DNA from: Candidatus Sphingobacterium stercoripullorum
GTDB lineage: Bacteria > Bacteroidota > Bacteroidia > Sphingobacteriales > Sphingobacteriaceae
Assembly: GCA_019114715.1 (NCBI GenBank)
Contig: DXEZ01000227.1
Span: 1-9,819 of the forward strand
Reading direction: 5' to 3'
DNA length: 9,819 nucleotides
Shown here: positions 1 to 7,463 of the stretch, piece by piece
Layout: every line of letters begins with the position of its first letter
Numbering within the stretch: the first letter of the stretch is position 1
Translations under genes and position numbers: made by a program
The notes under the pieces: generated by a model
What the model was told of the DNA's origin: nothing
Seen by the model: the letters and a program-made list of their open reading frames with translations, nothing else
Database searches by the model: none

Positions 1-29
1 TTTCTTTATCTATCAGTGCTAGATTTTAA
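1..29 (+). CDS. SusC/RagA-family TonB-dependent porin, last codons only (5' end outside window)
   Basis: Only the extreme C-terminus is present. Codons from base 3 read SLSISARF and then TAA at 27-29. Alternating polar and hydrophobic residues ending in a terminal phenylalanine are what is expected of the last beta-strand and C-terminal sorting signal of an outer-membrane barrel. SusC genes nearly always sit directly upstream of SusD genes, and here the stop lies 10 bases before the SusD start. What I see is eight codons and a stop. That it is a SusC porin is inferred from position and the terminal-strand pattern. The other two frames fit less well: one stops at 20-22 without a barrel-like pattern, and the other simply runs into the SusD frame. 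Confidence 0.72.
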
Positions 30-39
30 TTTTAAAATT

Positions 40-1527
40 ATGAAAACCAGACCAAAACAAAAATATATTCTCGTACTCACCATAAGTATTTTATTCTCAA
101 CAATTTCTTGTTCGAAATTCTTGGACGTACAACCCATCGACCGTGTCACTCAAAAAGATCTACTGAAGGATAGAAAAGGCTTCTACACACTATTAAATGG
201 AATTTACTCCGACTTAAATGAGAAAAGCCTTTACGGTCAAAACCTAACTATGGGAATGATAGACGTAATGGCTCAATATTACCATGCAGAAATACAAAAC
301 CATCCATTTCTCCCGTTTATGAGTTATTCTTATTCAGATGCCGCTTATCTAAATAAGGCTGAAGAAATATGGACTAAAGGCTACGATCTTATTGCTAATA
401 TTAACTTATTAATAGAGCAGTCAGATGTAATGAGAGAAGAGCTTACCGAGACTCATTACCATATTATAAAAGGTGAAGGCTTAGCATTGCGAGCATTTTT
501 ACATTTTGACCTTTTGAGGTTATATGGATCAAAAATTTCCAGTGATACGAATGAGGATGCAATCGTATACAATAACGACACGGACCGCGAGGCGAAAGTT
601 TTTTCTACTAACAAGGAAACAATTGACCAGGTAATCAAAGATTTAAATGATGCCCGCCAATTGCTTGAATCCTACGATCCCGTTCTAACTCTCGGGCCAT
701 TAAATTTCGAAGGCGAGCAGAATAACTATTTAAATTATCGGCAATATCGATTGAATTATTTTGCAGTTTGTGCTTTACTTGCACGAATCCACTTATGGAA
801 TGAGGAGGTAGATTTAGCAAAACAATATGCTCTGGAAGTTATTGAAAAAGGTCAACAGTCTGAAGATCCTTTTTTCCCATTCGTTACTTCCGAAGAAGTC
901 AACAATCAGGTAGGGTACCCCGATCTAATATTTTCAAAAGAGGTACTATTTGGACTTTATAATACATCAAGAACAAATCTGTTCAATGAGTTGTTTAACA
1001 GTAGCCTTACCTCCACCCAAAGACTAACTTTCTCCGGGACTTATTCTTCTGGGCGAGTGCCTTTACTCTACCCCAATCAAAACGATTATAGGTCTTCGCA
1101 TTGGGCTACTCAAGTGGTAGATAATGAAAATCGTCTTTATTTCAACAAATTCTCAGAAGTATCTGATTCACAAGGCCTATCCAATGGGTACAGATATATG
1201 ATTCCATTAATACGGATAAGTGAAATGTATTTAATACTTGCCGAGACAGCCTCTTCTGTTTCCGAAGCCGTGAACTACCTTAACATATTAAATTTAAACA
1301 GAGGTATGCCAGATATTGATGTGGATAGCTTTGAAGAAATAAGAGAGTTCATAACTCTAGAATATTATAAGGAGTTCATTGGAGAGGGACAATTGTTTTT
1401 TTATTTTAAAAGATTACAATTTCCTAATATAACTAGCGCTATCCGTCCTGAAATTGATAATATAAGCATGGATCCCAAAAATTATATTTTCCCCTTACCT
1501 ATAAGCGAGACAAGTCAACGTAATTAA
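40..1527 (+). CDS. RagB/SusD-family nutrient-uptake outer-membrane lipoprotein
   Basis: Surface lipoprotein that should cap the SusC porin encoded just upstream and bind ligand before TonB-dependent import. The start chosen is ATG at 40 (495 aa). The reading frame can be extended to a GTG at 16, but that adds eight residues ahead of a normal lipoprotein signal and overlaps the SusC stop. The signal peptide has basic residues, a hydrophobic core and a lipobox ending in Cys24, followed by the typical SKFLDVQP. A SusD-type TPR helix, GEGLALRAFLHFDLLRLYG, lies at about 145-163. The C-terminal SusD/RagB signature lies at 441-458 (EYYKEFIGEGQLFFYFKR), and the protein ends near a PLPISE motif. Length is normal for the family. 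DUF4843 and PKD-like lipoprotein genes follow within a few bases, a known companion set for some SusCD pairs. Family assignment is secure; the ligand is unknown. Confidence 0.95.
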   Translation: MKTRPKQKYILVLTISILFSTISCSKFLDVQPIDRVTQKDLLKDRKGFYTLLNGIYSDLNEKSLYGQNLTMGMIDVMAQYYHAEIQNHPFLPFMSYSYSDAAYLNKAEEIWTKGYDLIANINLLIEQSDVMREELTETHYHIIKGEGLALRAFLHFDLLRLYGSKISSDTNEDAIVYNNDTDREAKVFSTNKETIDQVIKDLNDARQLLESYDPVLTLGPLNFEGEQNNYLNYRQYRLNYFAVCALLARIHLWNEEVDLAKQYALEVIEKGQQSEDPFFPFVTSEEVNNQVGYPDLIFSKEVLFGLYNTSRTNLFNELFNSSLTSTQRLTFSGTYSSGRVPLLYPNQNDYRSSHWATQVVDNENRLYFNKFSEVSDSQGLSNGYRYMIPLIRISEMYLILAETASSVSEAVNYLNILNLNRGMPDIDVDSFEEIREFITLEYYKEFIGEGQLFFYFKRLQFPNITSAIRPEIDNISMDPKNYIFPLPISETSQRN

Positions 1528-1534
1528 GAATATC

Positions 1535-2377
1535 ATGAAAAAATTAACTTCTATAATAACAGCCGTCATTTTCACATTAGTTTATTCTTCCTGTGAAAAA
1601 GAAACAATGGATTTTGAAGGAGAGGATGCTATTTATTTTGCGGTACAATGGGGACCCGATCATGGAGACTCAACTGTATGGGCTTTTCAGCATTATTCCC
1701 CTATAGAATTTATGGAGATAGACAGAGATATGCATGAAGTAAAACTTCGAGTTTCACTCTTAGGCAGAAAGAAAGACTATGACCGTCCTTTTGAGTTTCA
1801 AATAGTCCCAGATAGTACCACGGCTATACAAGGGCAAGAGTACAAAATAAACTCTTTTCAAGGAGTAATAAAAGCAGATGAAGTTTATACGGATTTAATA
1901 ATTCCCGTTTTTCGAACAAAGGATATTAAAGAAGTCGAAAAGACTATAGGAATCGAATTGTTATCGAATGATTATTTCAACCTTTCTATTGAAAAATGGG
2001 AACCTCTCCACCCTTATTGGAGCTCAGAAAAACACCAAGAATTTAATCCTGCTTTTCACATGATTACTTTGTCAGATTTTCTTTCCAAACCCAACATATG
2101 GATTGGCATGGCTAATAATGGCGTAGAAGCTGGGATTTGGGGAGAGTTTACAGAAAAGAAATTCAACTTGATTTGCGAACTAGCAAATGTAACCTATGCT
2201 GATTTTGAAAACTCAAGCACTATGCCAACGGCAAGAGCTCAGGTTATTCGAGAAGTGGTCGCAAATCACCTACAAACTTTATACGATCAAGGGAAGCCAA
2301 TATTGGAGGACGATGGAAGGTTAATGTGGGTAATGGGCGTCTCTTGGACAACAACAATTGGCGTTCCTTGGAAATAA
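1535..2377 (+). CDS. DUF4843-type lipoprotein
   Basis: 280-residue lipoprotein beginning 7 bases after the SusD stop, so it is almost certainly co-transcribed. The signal peptide MKKLTSIITAVIF continues to a lipobox ending in Cys20 (VYSSC), followed by EKE. The mature part opens with a short stretch ending in AIYFAVQWG. It then gives a beta-rich segment with the pattern LRVSLLGRKKDYDRPFEFQI and a GQEYKI motif at about 90-120. The C-terminal half contains FTEKKFNLICELANVTYADF (about 204-223) and a helix-rich tail. This order matches my memory of DUF4843 proteins, which occur downstream of SusC/SusD genes in Bacteroidota. No catalytic motif is visible. Its role is not known; a surface-exposed accessory or ligand-binding subunit of the SusCD complex is inferred from the lipid anchor and gene position. 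Confidence 0.82.
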   Translation: MKKLTSIITAVIFTLVYSSCEKETMDFEGEDAIYFAVQWGPDHGDSTVWAFQHYSPIEFMEIDRDMHEVKLRVSLLGRKKDYDRPFEFQIVPDSTTAIQGQEYKINSFQGVIKADEVYTDLIIPVFRTKDIKEVEKTIGIELLSNDYFNLSIEKWEPLHPYWSSEKHQEFNPAFHMITLSDFLSKPNIWIGMANNGVEAGIWGEFTEKKFNLICELANVTYADFENSSTMPTARAQVIREVVANHLQTLYDQGKPILEDDGRLMWVMGVSWTTTIGVPWK

Positions 2378-2396
2378 TTTATTTGAATAAAAAGCT

Positions 2397-3941
2397 ATGA
2401 AATATATTATTAATTGGAGCTTAATTTTAAGCTTACTGTTCATCTTTGGATGTACCAGAGATTTAGGAAATTATAACTATAAAGATATAAATGAAATAAG
2501 CATTGAAGAGATTCCATCCCAATATGCTATCTATAAAGTCGATACCCTTAACATACGACCTGAACTTCATTTTTCAATGGATGATTCAAAATCAAATCAA
2601 TATAACTATGAATGGAAAGTAGTAGGCTCTGGAACATCTGCAATCGATGAAGTAATCGGAACTACTCGAGAATTAAACTATCCTGTCGATATTGAACCTG
2701 GTGCTTATACTGTATATTATAAAGTATTAGATACTGAAACTGATTTGATCTGGAAATCAAGTTTTATTTTAAATGTTACCACAGAAACCACTACAGGTTT
2801 TTTATTGGTGGGAGAAAATGAAAATAAAGAAGTAGAAGTGGAAATGATCTCTATGCTAAATTCTGATACATTAATTTTAAAAGATTTAATGCATGAAAAT
2901 GGCCTACCACGGATAAAAGGTGCTGTCAATATTGTCCATACAGGAGGTTACTTTAATCCAACAAATATACGTTTATGGGTAATGGGTGAAACAGGAGCCT
3001 ATTACGTCAATTCTTCTACCTTTATTGGCGATTCTCAAAATACTTTCCAAAACATGAGCTTTACCACCTTTCCCTCCAACAGAGAGAGAATCCCTGTAGA
3101 AATTGCACCACATGTTGCTTCTAATTCTGGAGGAACTGCAAGCTCTTCCTATAGAGTTGTACTTACAAATACAGGTGATGCTTTTTTTTGCAACTTAAAT
3201 ATGGGAGAAGTATATGGTAATCCCATCAACCGAAGTTCTGCAAATTCTACTGAAACTTTTCAAATTTCGAAATACATTTTCTACCCCCCAGGATTATGGT
3301 CTCGGTTTATACTTTACGACTCAGATAGTGATAGATTTGTGATTTCTAATGGTTTAACAGCCACCTTTATGAATAATTTGGCTGATGGACCTTCCGATAT
3401 TTTCCCTTGGAATCAATCTGAAGTAAAACGCAAACTTATACACGGAGAAAACACTCGAAATACAGATGGTGGATCGAATAACGGCAACTCTTTTGCACTT
3501 ATGAGAGATGAAGGGAGAGACTTTCATATTTATAAATTTTACGTTACTACTTCCCCTGAAAAAAGAGGATATTACCCAATCAAAAGTGAATATTCTTCCC
3601 TGTTGAATCAAGCGTCTCTTTTTGCTTTCTCGTCAAGTCGTTCTCTTTTATTCTATAGCGTTGGGAATAAACTATATGCTTACGATTATAATCGTAATAA
3701 TGAACGAAATGTACTAGTAAAAGAGTTTGAAGAAGAAATTACACTTCTCAATTGCGACATACAAACAGGAAATTATTTTGATATATATGTTGGAACATAT
3801 AGCGAACAAAAAAAGGGAACCTTGAGGAAATTTATTCTCTCGCAGAATCCAAATACAATAAACATGGAAGAAACAGCTGATTTAGGTTGGACCGATTTAT
3901 CTAAGCTAAAGAAAATGTATTGGAAAAATAGTAACGACTAA
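2397..3941 (+). CDS. PKD-like family lipoprotein
   Basis: 514-residue lipoprotein starting 19 bases after the DUF4843 gene. The signal peptide ends in a lipobox with Cys19 (FIFGC), followed by TRDLGNYNYKDINEI. The C-x-x-D-x-GNY-Y motif followed by NEI and a later DTL is characteristic of the Bacteroidota PKD-like lipoprotein family. An immunoglobulin-like segment follows at about 50-130, with YNYEWKV and a strand ending FILNVTTE. The rest, about 135-514, is rich in short beta strands and turns, with recurring GETGAYYV- and LLFYSVGNKLYAYDY-like strands that suggest a propeller-like or repeated beta fold. That fold is my inference. No enzymatic motif was seen. The family is typically found with SusC, SusD and DUF4843, which supports a role as a surface binding or scaffold subunit. 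Length is usual for the family. Confidence 0.82.
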   Translation: MKYIINWSLILSLLFIFGCTRDLGNYNYKDINEISIEEIPSQYAIYKVDTLNIRPELHFSMDDSKSNQYNYEWKVVGSGTSAIDEVIGTTRELNYPVDIEPGAYTVYYKVLDTETDLIWKSSFILNVTTETTTGFLLVGENENKEVEVEMISMLNSDTLILKDLMHENGLPRIKGAVNIVHTGGYFNPTNIRLWVMGETGAYYVNSSTFIGDSQNTFQNMSFTTFPSNRERIPVEIAPHVASNSGGTASSSYRVVLTNTGDAFFCNLNMGEVYGNPINRSSANSTETFQISKYIFYPPGLWSRFILYDSDSDRFVISNGLTATFMNNLADGPSDIFPWNQSEVKRKLIHGENTRNTDGGSNNGNSFALMRDEGRDFHIYKFYVTTSPEKRGYYPIKSEYSSLLNQASLFAFSSSRSLLFYSVGNKLYAYDYNRNNERNVLVKEFEEEITLLNCDIQTGNYFDIYVGTYSEQKKGTLRKFILSQNPNTINMEETADLGWTDLSKLKKMYWKNSND

Positions 3942-3945
3942 AAAC

Positions 3946-6063
3946 ATGATAAATATTAAAATTAAAACTCTAATTCTTTTATTATTCTGTGCAAACTTCT
4001 CTTTTGCCCAGAGTAACAAAGTGAATTTTCATCACACTACAGACCTCAATAGAATTTCCTCGGAAGCTAGAGAAAAAGAAAAATTAATCTTTATTGATTT
4101 TTACACGGACTGGTGCGCTCCTTGCAAAAAGATGGATAAGGAAGTGTTCACAAATACGGAAGTAAGTGATATCATTAACAAAAACTTTATTAGTGTTAAA
4201 ATAAATGCTGAAAAGAAAGGAGGCGTAGACCTCGCCAAAAAATATGGTGTATCTGCTTATCCATACTTTTTAATACTAAAATCAGATTTATCTGTAAAAG
4301 GACATATTTTGGGGGCAAGTTCTGCAGAATTATTTTTAGATAAAATACAGGTCTATTTAGATTCAAACCGCTCCAAAAATCAGGTCCTATCAAGATTTCA
4401 AGCAGGAGAACGAACACCACAATTAATCAATGATTATGCCCTTCTATTAATGAAAGAAGGAAAGGAAAAAGAAGGGTACGAGGTAATTAATGATTACTAC
4501 AACTTTTTAAACAAGGAGGAAAGAGCTACTGAGGAAAATTGGTTTATTTTCAAAAGATATACTTTAAAACGCGATAACGAGCGAATTGAAGATTTAGTAG
4601 ACTCCCAAGATCTTTTCCGAAAAAACTTAGGCGATAGTATAATAGATCCTTACCTGGAACGTCTATTTCGCCAAGACTTACTTCCACTTGCTAATGGCAA
4701 TATTAAGCCTCATAAAGAATCAATTCATAATTTAAGAGAGTTCCTTTCGAATTCAAAACTAAAAACTACGGTTTCGCTCAATTCGATGCTAGAGATTGCA
4801 GAAGCTCGTCTTCTACATGCAAACAACCTAGAAACATTTAAAGCAATTAAAAAAGAGTTTTCCACCCTCAAAAGTGAAGACCGATTTATTCTAATGCTGA
4901 ATTTCAAGCCAAATAAAAGTTCGGACTCCATCGCAATAAATAATATACAAGAAGCGCTACTAAGCAAGTATATTCCTGAACAAAATGAGTATAACCAAAA
5001 AATGCTAAATAGGATACTTGGTGATTTAAAGAAGTTAAAATTAAAAGATGGTGTTAAATTTAAAAATTTAAGCTTAAAAGAAGCTTTATCACTCGCAAGT
5101 GAAACTAATAAAACACTTTTTTTAGATGTTTATGCAGAGTGGTGCGGCCCCTGTAAGGAAATGGATCGTTCTGTATTCCCTCTCAAAGAGGTTGGAGATT
5201 TTTTCAATGACCGCTTCGTCTCAATTAAAATAGATGCTGAAAAAGGAGAAGGTTTACAAATTCGTAAGAAGTACAACATCAATGCCTACCCTACTTACCT
5301 CTTTCTAAACGGCAATGGAGATGAAGTGCTCCGATTAATTGGATTCCAAGGCCCTAAAGATCTCCTAAGAAAGACTGAAGAAGGACTTTCCGAAAAACCT
5401 TTCAACCAAGTATTAGAAGACTACAACAGTAATTTAGACCGCTCTTCATACAATATTGAAAAAATAGTGAAAACATATTTCGAAACGGGGTATAAAAACA
5501 AAGGTGAGCAAATTTTAGACTCTTTATTTCAAGTCCTGACAGATAAAGAGAAAACGTCTCAAGAATATCTTTCGCTTTATCGATATGCGCAAAACGATAA
5601 GTCAGAACGCATGCAATATTTCATAGAAAATCACTCAAAGTTTCAAAGTTTATTAGGATGGTATGAATTTCAAGAATTAGTAGATTCCATCTTTCCGCAA
5701 TTGCTAATGAACCAGCAGGCACAATTTCGGAAGAAACAGTTTCTTGATAAAAGTTTCCCCTACCTAGAGAACTTCCTTCTCAAAGAGAACTCGGAGACTA
5801 AAGCATTATTAGAATTAATCCGCTTAGCTGAGAAGCAGGATATGGACAGCATTTTAAACCATCTCAATGAAAAGATAATGCTTTATAAGGGAAGGAATAG
5901 AGTGTTTGCAAGCTATATGGCTATTTCAGTTCCTAATAAAGGGACACCCGATCAGAATGTCAAATTGAAAAAGATACTCGATAAAGTTTTAGAAGTAGAA
6001 AATGATCCTATTTCAATAGAATCATTTACAATGTTCAGGGATAGAATAAAAATCGAGCATTAG
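3946..6063 (+). CDS. Exported protein with two thioredoxin domains (tandem duplicated unit)
   Basis: 705-residue secreted thiol-disulfide protein starting 4 bases after the PKD-like gene and ending the operon. The signal peptide MINIKIKTLILLLFC ends at FSFA|Q, a type I site near residue 21; Cys15 is not in a lipobox context. The first thioredoxin domain (about 28-135) has active site C57-A-P-C60 and a cis-proline at Pro106 (SAYP). The second (about 370-475) has C400-G-P-C403 and Pro449 (NAYP). The cysteine-to-proline spacing is 49 residues in both and the offset between copies is 343. Each domain is followed by a mostly helical tail of about 200 residues. The EVF/SVF helix right after each active site and the KIxAEK strand resemble thioredoxin-like proteins of the DsbD-gamma or Thioredoxin_7 type. 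The likely site is the periplasm. A reductase or isomerase acting on the imported ligand or on the operon's envelope proteins is inference; neither direction nor substrate can be read from sequence. Confidence 0.85.
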   Translation: MINIKIKTLILLLFCANFSFAQSNKVNFHHTTDLNRISSEAREKEKLIFIDFYTDWCAPCKKMDKEVFTNTEVSDIINKNFISVKINAEKKGGVDLAKKYGVSAYPYFLILKSDLSVKGHILGASSAELFLDKIQVYLDSNRSKNQVLSRFQAGERTPQLINDYALLLMKEGKEKEGYEVINDYYNFLNKEERATEENWFIFKRYTLKRDNERIEDLVDSQDLFRKNLGDSIIDPYLERLFRQDLLPLANGNIKPHKESIHNLREFLSNSKLKTTVSLNSMLEIAEARLLHANNLETFKAIKKEFSTLKSEDRFILMLNFKPNKSSDSIAINNIQEALLSKYIPEQNEYNQKMLNRILGDLKKLKLKDGVKFKNLSLKEALSLASETNKTLFLDVYAEWCGPCKEMDRSVFPLKEVGDFFNDRFVSIKIDAEKGEGLQIRKKYNINAYPTYLFLNGNGDEVLRLIGFQGPKDLLRKTEEGLSEKPFNQVLEDYNSNLDRSSYNIEKIVKTYFETGYKNKGEQILDSLFQVLTDKEKTSQEYLSLYRYAQNDKSERMQYFIENHSKFQSLLGWYEFQELVDSIFPQLLMNQQAQFRKKQFLDKSFPYLENFLLKENSETKALLELIRLAEKQDMDSILNHLNEKIMLYKGRNRVFASYMAISVPNKGTPDQNVKLKKILDKVLEVENDPISIESFTMFRDRIKIEH

Positions 6064-6065
6064 AG

Positions 6066-6100
6066 ACTTAATTTAAAGGCGGCTTTAAGAGCTATTAAGT
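6066..6100 (+). terminator. Candidate terminator hairpin for the left operon
   Basis: The imperfect inverted repeat begins two bases after the stop codon of the double-thioredoxin gene. The outer arms ACTTAAT (6066-6072) and ATTAAGT (6094-6100) pair over 7 bases. The inner arms TTAAAG (6073-6078) and CTTTAA (6083-6088) pair over 6 bases around a GCGG loop. Five unpaired bases (6089-6093) bulge on the 3' side. The stem is A/T-rich, and only a short T run follows (GTTTAAAAT), so it is weaker than a textbook intrinsic terminator. Position is the best support. Confidence 0.4.
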
Positions 6101-6171
6101 TTAAAATATAACTTTAGATGAGTATCAATAATTGATCCTGCTCAGATAGAGCAATGTGTGCTCAACTTAAA

Positions 6172-6213
6172 AGTCATAAGTTCGGCTCCAAAATATTAGC
6201 TGAACTTATGACT
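6172..6213. terminator. Strong hairpin between the convergent operons, probable bidirectional terminator
   Basis: The left arm at 6172-6187 and right arm at 6198-6213 are 16 bases each and complementary at every position except one, which forms a G:U pair in the + strand transcript. The loop is 10 bases (6188-6197). On the - strand the hairpin is followed directly by CTTTTAAG, giving a short U run about 50 bases after the TlpA-like stop codon, so termination of the right operon is the best-supported role. On the + strand no U run follows, but the stem could still block or end read-through from the left operon. Confidence 0.6.
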
Positions 6214-6263
6214 CATTCGTTTACCATTCTAATGATGAATTTATCAAGAAGGGAAATTATCGG

Positions 6264-7451
6264 TTAAAACTTATAAATGTCTAATAAGGTAGCATCCAGT
6301 TTTGCTCCTCGCATATTAAAATCGACAATACGACCCTCTGGATCTAACAGTATAGCAAAGGGAATACCTAATATATTATAAGCTTGGGAAATCTCTCCAT
6401 AAAACCCTTTTGGCTCATTCAACTGAGGCCATGTCATCCCCTCTTCTTTCATTGCTTTTTTCCAATGTTTATCATTTTCATCCAAAGAAATACTTATAAT
6501 ATTGAAACCCGCATCTTTATACCTCTTATTAATATCAACTAAATGAGGAATTTCTCCTCGACAAGGTCCGCACCAAGAGGCCCAGAATTCTAGCATAGAA
6601 TATTCTCCATTTTTTATTAATGTAGATATTGCAACTTTTTCACCTTCCGGTGTTAACAATTCAAAATCCTGATACTTTGTATTCAAAGCTGTTTTTTTCG
6701 CTTTATTAGCTAGCTGTACAAAGCTAGAGTAATGATCTGTTCCTTCCCACCCTTGTTTAATTATTTCAACTAATTCATTGATTTGGCTTTCGTTTAGCTC
6801 TATAAACATACCTAAGAAATTGATCCTTGCTAAATCGTATGCAACTTTAGACTTGGGGTTTTTACGAATATATTCGGTAGTCGCTTCCTTAATTTCACCC
6901 TCTAGGTTTTGCATTTCTCTAGAAAGGCGAATTCCTTCTTCAGTGTTAAACTCTCCTTTAAGCGATGGCAGGTGATAATTCTCCAAATATTCGTTATTTA
7001 ACATAGCAAGCTGTGTACGTTTTTCTTTTAATGAATTTTTAAACGAATTATGTTCATCTTCAGTTTTAGAGCCTTTGATAATCGCAGGTTTTTGATTTGC
7101 TTTCCTATAATACGTATATAAGCTATCAAGATCAGCTTCAAAAGTAATAGGAGAATTCTCTAAATAAAAGTCCATTGCAGACCAATATCTTTCTGAGGAT
7201 TCTTCTCCTTCGGGAGTACGATCTATTATGATCTTGTGCATTGCCGGATAATCCAATCTACCTGTAAAAAAGAACTTCCCATCTTTTATTACTGTGGTAT
7301 CAATAGGAGTATTTTCAACATAATCAGTATATATTAAATACACTTCTTGGCCATCTAGAGAACCTTTTAAACTTCCATTTATAGTAAATTTATCTTGTGC
7401 TTGGGAACCCCATGCACATAAAAGTAGTAGGGCTATTAAAATATTTTTCAT
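6264..7451 (-). CDS. TlpA-like thiol-disulfide oxidoreductase with N-terminal DUF4369-type domain
   Basis: 395-residue exported thioredoxin-fold protein, last gene of the right operon and 12 bases after the second SusD gene. The signal peptide MKNILIALLLLCAWGSQAQ has a probable type I cleavage site after Ala18. Residues about 20-125 form the beta-rich DUF4369-type domain commonly fused to TlpA-like proteins in Bacteroidota, with FTINGSLKG, a VYLIY strand and a DTTVIKDGKFFFTGRL segment. A charged, mostly helical linker follows at about 130-250. The AhpC-TSA/redoxin domain starts near Tyr260; it carries WASWCGPC with Cys294 and Cys297, and a cis-proline at Pro364 (LGIPFA), followed by LLDPEGRIV. 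All key residues are present, so it should be redox-active in the periplasm, probably reducing disulfides. The partner is unknown; linkage to SusC/SusD suggests a job tied to the imported substrate. Confidence 0.92.
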   Translation of the reverse strand: MKNILIALLLLCAWGSQAQDKFTINGSLKGSLDGQEVYLIYTDYVENTPIDTTVIKDGKFFFTGRLDYPAMHKIIIDRTPEGEESSERYWSAMDFYLENSPITFEADLDSLYTYYRKANQKPAIIKGSKTEDEHNSFKNSLKEKRTQLAMLNNEYLENYHLPSLKGEFNTEEGIRLSREMQNLEGEIKEATTEYIRKNPKSKVAYDLARINFLGMFIELNESQINELVEIIKQGWEGTDHYSSFVQLANKAKKTALNTKYQDFELLTPEGEKVAISTLIKNGEYSMLEFWASWCGPCRGEIPHLVDINKRYKDAGFNIISISLDENDKHWKKAMKEEGMTWPQLNEPKGFYGEISQAYNILGIPFAILLDPEGRIVDFNMRGAKLDATLLDIYKF

Positions 7452-7463
7452 ATGTATTTGTTA

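Noticed and set aside
2378..2396. Possible Bacteroidota-type promoter -7 box (TATTTG) before the PKD-like gene
   Set aside because: The spacing does not match TAnnTTTG, the upstream TTTG element would fall inside the preceding coding sequence, and a 19-base gap within a co-directional gene set is better explained as part of one operon.
3354..3611. An 85-codon open frame on the - strand
   Set aside because: It is antisense to the PKD-like lipoprotein gene, with no signal peptide and no recognisable motif.
6149..6163. Small inverted repeat GAGCA / TGCTC in the intergenic gap
   Set aside because: It has only five base pairs with a five-base loop and no following T run, so it is too weak to call next to the much stronger hairpin at 6172-6213.
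6154..6267. A 37-codon open frame on the + strand in the intergenic gap, beginning MCAQLKSHKFGSK
   Set aside because: It spans the strong inverted repeat, overlaps the end of the TlpA-like gene, has no recognisable ribosome-binding context and no domain I know. It is most simply a chance frame through the terminator region.
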